Positions 59,189-64,000 of a stretch of 64,000 bases of DNA are shown here, piece by piece (within the stretch, counting starts at the first letter, position 1; each line of letters starts with the position of its first letter). Source of the stretch: Siphonodentalium dalli. Taxonomy: Eukaryota; Mollusca; Scaphopoda; Gadilida; Siphonodentaliidae. The stretch spans positions 127,796,754-127,860,753 of the forward strand of contig CP136061.1 in the NCBI GenBank assembly GCA_032622095.1, in the 5' to 3' direction. Position numbers and translations under genes: made by a program. The notes under the pieces are model-generated. The model was not told the origin of the DNA. It saw nothing but the letters and a program-made list of their open reading frames with translations, and did not search any database.

Positions 59189-59450
59189 TTAACCCTCTCA
59201 TGATGGGAGCTGCATTGGTGCAGCATTAAATATCCTGTGCCAAGGCATTCTCTTATATATGCGAGTCTCCGATAGGGAGCCTCGCATATATAAAAGAATG
59301 CACTGGCTTGCAAGGTCAAGGTAAATATTGTTAAACCAATGTATTCTCTTATATATGCGAGGCTTCCTATGGGAGACTCGCATATAAAGAGAATGCATTG
59401 GCACATGGTTTTCGCAAAATTTCAGGAAGATCCAGTCATGGAAGGGTTAA
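59189..59450. mobile_element. Family A MITE (A7), full length
   Basis: TTAACCCTCTCATGATGGG left and GTCATGGAAGGGTTAA right, with both palindromes and the AAGGTCAAGGTAAATATTG linker. It is in the opposite orientation to A2. Confidence 0.85.
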
Positions 59451-59697
59451 CATCTTAAAGCTGGGTCGCTTCAGGTCTATTCTCATCTGCAGGCCTGCAA
59501 GCCACTTGACTTTTAAGGCAGGCATTAGCTTACTGCATAGCTATTTGTCGCCCACTGTAATCGCCAATCAATTTGTCCTCCCGATAGCCTCTGTGCCACT
59601 CCAGTCAATCAACAGGCAATCATTGTAATCTGCATTATAGCCAGACTTATGGGGCACCATTCTTCTATTTAATACCTATATAAATGGTAAGCAATTA
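59451..59697. other. Non-coding
   Basis: Nothing recognised; the segment GGGGCACCATTCTTCTATTT (59650) recurs at 60030 within the next repeat. Confidence 0.35.
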
Positions 59698-60415
59698 GTG
59701 ATATCACTTATTCAAATTTGTGATATCATATATTCATTTTGTGATATCAATAATTTGGATGAAAAGACTATTATAAATTGATATCACTAAATGCATTTAG
59801 TGATATCATCAAATTAATTTATGATATAACAAAATAAAATGATTGATTTCACTAAATGTTTGCTAGTTTCTGATATCATATATGTATATTAGATTTTAAG
59901 ATATCGTCAATTCATTTGATGATATCACTAATTTGAAATAGTGATATCATATATTCATTTTATGATATCAATAAATACTAGTTATTTTATGATATCATAT
60001 ATTTGATTTTATAATATCACTAATTCATGGGGCACCATTCTTCTATTTATTACATATTTAGTGATGTCAATAATTCATTTTATGATATCACTGAAAGAAA
60101 ATATGATATCACAAAATCGAATATATGATATCATTAAATATTGTATTGATATCACAAAATAGTAAGCATTTAGTGATATCAATAATTCAATTTTGCAATA
60201 TCATAAAATGTTGGGGAATAATTGATATCACAAAATGATTTTAAGATATCACTAATTCCATTTCATAAATTCATTTTGTGATATCATAAGATAGAATATA
60301 TGATATAACAAAATAAGTAAGCATTTAGTGATATAAATAATTTGATTTTATGATATCACAAAAGTTGAATTAATAGTAGTCCAGCTAAGCCATTTTCTAT
60401 TTATTGATATCACAA
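59698..60415. repeat. Degenerate array of GATATC palindromes
   Basis: About 21 GATATC sites, most as TGATATCA, occur in 720 bp, spaced mostly by 15-30 bp with AATTCATTTT or ACAAAAT linkers in both orientations. A larger repeat is marked by GGGGCACCATTCTTCTATTT at 59650 and 60030 and by CATTTTCTATTTATTGATAT at 60391. A weak extension is at 61180-61230. Confidence 0.85.
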
Positions 60416-61870
60416 AATAAATCAGTGATAATTTAATCATAAGCTGTCAATCCACAGAATACTATAATACCATTGATTGTCACACATTTAGTCATTAAAA
60501 GTTATTCTCGATAACCTAATTTTTTTTATTTCTTCTGCTGTTGATATGAACAGCAGCATCATGTCACCAAATACTGCGTGCCTAAATTTACATGAGAATT
60601 ATTTGATACTTTCTGTGATAAATCGGGGATTCCGATGTTAAATCAAAATTCCTTTCGGTAGGACTGCCCTGTCATTAAATTTACTGTTAATTAATCAACT
60701 CTACTTAGGTGCATAAGTTACTAGAAATATTAACAAGACTAAAACGAGTTAACATTTGCAAAGAAATGAAGTTTCAGAAACTAACAACTTGTGTCACAGA
60801 GCAAGCGAAATATTTCTGGAACACATGCTGCCACAGTGGAGTGACAAGTTGATCAGTGCATGGACAATATTCACTAGCCAATCAAAAGCGACAAATTTAT
60901 GACACCACTTTATCAATCGATAATTGGATGTTTGATTGACAGCGTGCATGTCAATTTCAATGTTGGATGCGTCTTTTTCGTTTCTCTAAGTTTTACTCTT
61001 CTTTTATACTTACACTTTCTACATATGGTGGTTGTCCTGTTACATGATGGATTCAATTATAAGATATAACTCTTGTTTGGATTAAGGTTATGAGTTATAA
61101 CCAAAAAGTTTGAAGACAAATTTACTAAAACGGCAATTTTTTTTCTTCAAAATGCAGAACCTTAATTGAAACAAGATTTATTTTTTTAATATCACAAATT
61201 CAATTTTATGACATCACAAAATGAACATCACAACATGAGAGAATATGCTGCTGTCCGTATACACGTCTTTGTCGCATATACATATACACTTCGGGTAACC
61301 TATGGGTGTGGATGCTGAACCTTATTTGATGTTTAGTTAATGAATGTTTAGTGATTTCAGGTACTTTTCATTAAGCTTACCTGATTGGCATTTTATCTGG
61401 ATGGTTATTTAAAGCATTTCACACCTTCTGACTGCCTTATGCTGCTATTTTAACCATTTTTCATCAAGCATTGGGGGGCGGGTCCTCAAATGCCCTTGGA
61501 AACAATTTGTGTTGCAAAGGTGAGTGTTCGAGATCGGAAAGGAAAAAACTTGCATTCCTGGGGGAGGGTACCCAAAAAAAATTTAAACCATGTAACCTAG
61601 AGTTTTTTCCTGGTCCCCACCCTGGTTTTATTATCAATCAGAAAACAATAGTTCTAGCAATCAAGATCATAAAATAACTGATATGGAATAAAATCATCAT
61701 GAATCCATCTGATCTTTCTGCTCCTCAAAGACCCTTATGTTATCATCCCATATATAAGCCGTAATAAGGGTACATGTATGAATACAGATGCACTTAAGAA
61801 TTTCAGAACATTTCAATCTCTGCTAGCGGGATAGATTTGTAGCCAAGCCAGCTGCCAAGCCCGATAAAAT
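60416..61870. other. FOXO intron, non-coding
   Basis: AT-rich; no exon with the N-terminal half of the forkhead domain was seen here on the minus strand. Confidence 0.45.
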
Positions 61871-62090
61871 TACAGTAATGCCCTAATTAATCGACTGCTT
61901 ATATAAACCACAGCAGAATTATGGGTAACTTTTCAGGATTTAGTCGGAAATATGGCTTGCTGCCATTCTCCCGAGAGCTTTCCGATAGCTTTCCGATGAA
62001 TGGCAACAAGCCATATTTCCGACTAAATCCTGAAAAGTTACCCATAATTCTGCTGTGGTTAAGCAGTCGATTAATTAGGGCATTACTGTA
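61871..62090. mobile_element. Family B foldback MITE (B13)
   Basis: TA-CAGT ends intact. The left arm has a TATAAA insertion (GCTTATATAAACCACAG) and the centre repeats TTTCCGATAGC. Confidence 0.85.
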
Positions 62091-62285
62091 GCAGCTGTTC
62101 AAAGTCATGGACTGGCTCAAGGTTGTCAAATGACGAACACCAAATTGTTGTGGCTGTCAATATGACTGGGGCCAATTCCCATCAGAGAGTAGGCCAATTG
62201 TATTCGGTAAAGTGAATATGACAGGCACAAACAAATTGGTACCTGTCATTTTTACAGGCAACATAATGCACATTATTTCTAGACA

Positions 62286-62750
62286 TTAACCCTTTCTATA
62301 CTGAATGGATTCTGCCATTCAGTTATAAAAGTATATATTGAAATTGTCTATTCTTCATTTGAATGGGTGTTCAGGATAAATTAGCAGTCAACAGTATGAC
62401 CGAAGGATTCTTATTCTTTGGTGGGAAATGTTCAGATAATAAGTTCTTATCATCTGAAAATTTCATAAGGGAGCTACTCGTCAATGAGTACTTAGGCCAA
62501 CAAAAAAACCTCTTTGTTTCCGATACCTTGCTTGGCTGAGATTTTATTGCCTGCCTCAATTTTTTTTTTTATTTTCTCCAGAAGGCTAGTCAAAAGTTAC
62601 CTGTTAGAGCGTCAATGTGAATATTTATCGTTTTTCCCAATCCCAAAAGCAAAAATAAGTTGGTTATTAAGCTCAACATTGGAAGAGATCTTATGTTATC
62701 AGAAACAGACAAGTTTTTGTTTTGGCCTTTAATAGTATAGAAAGGGTTAA
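62286..62750. mobile_element. Family C TTAA-type MITE (C3), interrupted
   Basis: TTAACCCTTTCTATACTGAA and the inverse of TAGTATAGAAAGGGTTAA match well. Alignment with C2 shows an insertion at 62494-62728. Confidence 0.8.
62494..62728. mobile_element. Small element nested in C3
   Basis: Ends AGGCCAACAAAAAAAC and the inverse of GTTTTTGTTTTGGCCT. The adjoining bases (CTT left, TTAA right) suggest a two- or three-base duplication, but it cannot be fixed. Confidence 0.65.
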
Positions 62751-62796
62751 TCAGGTTCAGTAACTTAGTGAAATAACAAATGATAATTCCTTCATC

Positions 62797-63002
62797 TACA
62801 GTAATGCTCTAATTAATCGACTTCGTAACCACAGCAGAATTATGGGTAACTTTTCAGGATTTAGTCGGTAATATGGCTTGTTGCCATTCATCGGCGAGAG
62901 CTTTCCGATGAATGGCAACAAGCCATATTTCCGACTAAATCCTGAAAAGTTACCCATAATTCTGCTGTGGTTAAGAAGTCGATTAATTAGAGCATTACTG
63001 TA
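62797..63002. mobile_element. Family B foldback MITE (B14)
   Basis: Complete palindrome with centre CATCGGCGAGAGC. The arms differ at only a few positions. Confidence 0.85.
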
Positions 63003-64000
63003 CCGTGCATACCTCTTTAGATATGACTATGCTGTGAATATACATGCAGCATGATTTATTAACACCTGACTGATGTGGGCATGTTAGGCCTAAAAAAAAA
63101 ACTTATTTGTTTCCTATTACGGTGCCAAAAAATTCCAGGTAGGTAGGTAGGGATTTTTTTTTTTTGGGTAATATTTTTTTATTCCCCCCCCCCCCCCCCC
63201 CGAACAGTTAAGAAGTACATTAATGCTTACTCTTTATACTTGTGTTAAGGCTGTCCATGTATATTGCAAGTAAACAGTTAATGTAACACAATAATATGAT
63301 AAGTATTGTCAATGTGAACAAACAAATGCCTCCCAGGCACTCAATTATGCAGCTCTCTTGTAATTATTCTCTCAGTTTAGATTGTGGTGGCACATCTTCC
63401 TCAGAGCACAATATTGACATATCAACAGGCCCAAGACATACACCATAATAGGGCTTTTCTATTACTTTATAATAACATAACTTGTATGATATTAATTCAA
63501 ACCTCAATTAAATATTTGGTCATACACCTCAGGACCTAAGACACATATCTCGCATGCGCCTCAGACACATTGCACAGGGTGTAAATGTTCCTCAGACACC
63601 CCTCAACTGCACTGAAATATAAAGTCCCACACCACACTGAAAATGGTACCTGTACCACAGGCCACACCTTGACTGAGAACTACCACACCTCAGCATTCAA
63701 ATTGGCCCCAACTTTGAAGTTCCTTATACACACTGGCATATGCATGCTTGTAAGTTTGATACACCCAAACAAACCAGTAGATAATTTCATGTGCTTTTTT
63801 AGTGCCCATCCCAGAAGGGTGTTTGATATGGTAGACATGCAGTCATCTTTATACTGTCTGTATCTAGTAACTATACATGAACACTATGAATCCTTGATTG
63901 ACTGGGGAGAGGAACTTTAAATTCTGATATAGAATGTCTTCTACATGTATATTGCTCTCTAACAGATAAGACTTCTTCCCACAAGACATGGGAGTTGAAC
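63003..64000. other. Non-coding right edge
   Basis: It contains GTAGGTAGGTAGGGA, a T run and a C homopolymer (about 63185-63201), then a region with repeated CCTCAGRCAC words (63530-63610). A 111-codon plus-strand frame at 63585 has no recognisable similarity and was not called. Confidence 0.4.

Noticed and set aside
63585-63920. 111-codon plus-strand frame at the right edge
   Set aside because: Contains low-complexity CCTCAGACAC-derived sequence, no motif and no initiation context; length alone is not enough.
52576-64000. Search for the N-terminal forkhead exon of FOXO on the minus strand
   Set aside because: No segment reading a GWK-ending exon with a donor was seen, so the exon is taken to be outside the window.

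Overview
This window looks like nuclear DNA from an animal, most likely a marine invertebrate. It is AT-rich and almost all non-coding. It holds only a few short exons with canonical GT/AG splice sites, and it is crowded with DNA-transposon derivatives, degenerate non-LTR retrotransposons, tandem arrays with tetranucleotide tails, long C/G homopolymers and TACATG-type microsatellites. No bacterial signals (operons, ribosome binding sites, packed ORFs) are present. The species cannot be fixed from the sequence. The FOXO exon and the repeat types would fit a mollusc, echinoderm, hemichordate or similar lineage.

Genes. The one unambiguous gene is FOXO on the minus strand: its large terminal exon (50674-52575) runs from the conserved intron inside the forkhead domain to the stop codon. 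The rest of the gene lies upstream on the minus strand, and 52576-64000 appears to be intron with no visible exon. At the left edge, 2484-2571 (minus) is a single internal exon of a major-facilitator transporter that best resembles MFSD9. Several other exon-like islands (3136-3336 minus, 14194-14261 plus, 16529-16627 plus, 16921-17156 minus, 21149-21270 plus, 24614-24677 minus, 29843-29997 plus) have open frames and mostly usable splice sites but were not recognised. They may be exons of unidentified genes, captured fragments or chance.

Mobile DNA. (1) A 3.95-kb element (11636-15586) has about 810-bp, nearly identical inverted arms and a perfect 8-bp target duplication. (2) Family B is a roughly 215-bp near-perfect palindrome with TA/CAGT ends, in 14 full or partial copies. 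(3) Family D has CAAGCCTTG ends and internal palindromes, and five copies show 8-bp duplications that are perfect or 7/8. (4) Families A and C and several single elements have TTAA targets and CCCTTT ends, as in piggyBac-like MITEs. (5) hAT-like elements with 8-bp duplications include a 1.36-kb copy carrying two decayed BED-finger fragments. (6) Tandem arrays of 122-175-bp units with GACA/GACGGA tails resemble the pearl/HINE (Helentron-related) elements. (7) Two non-LTR retrotransposon 3' ends are present, one split by a TTAA element exactly within a codon-preserving target. Nesting is up to three layers deep.

Unusual non-coding structures include a 720-bp array of about 21 GATATC palindromes (59698-60415), an inverted foldback built from six GTTGGGTACCCAGC boxes (4024-4616), an inverted-ended 2.8-kb block carrying CRE and E-box palindromes (46598-49395), and two long perfect hairpins just beyond the FOXO stop codon.
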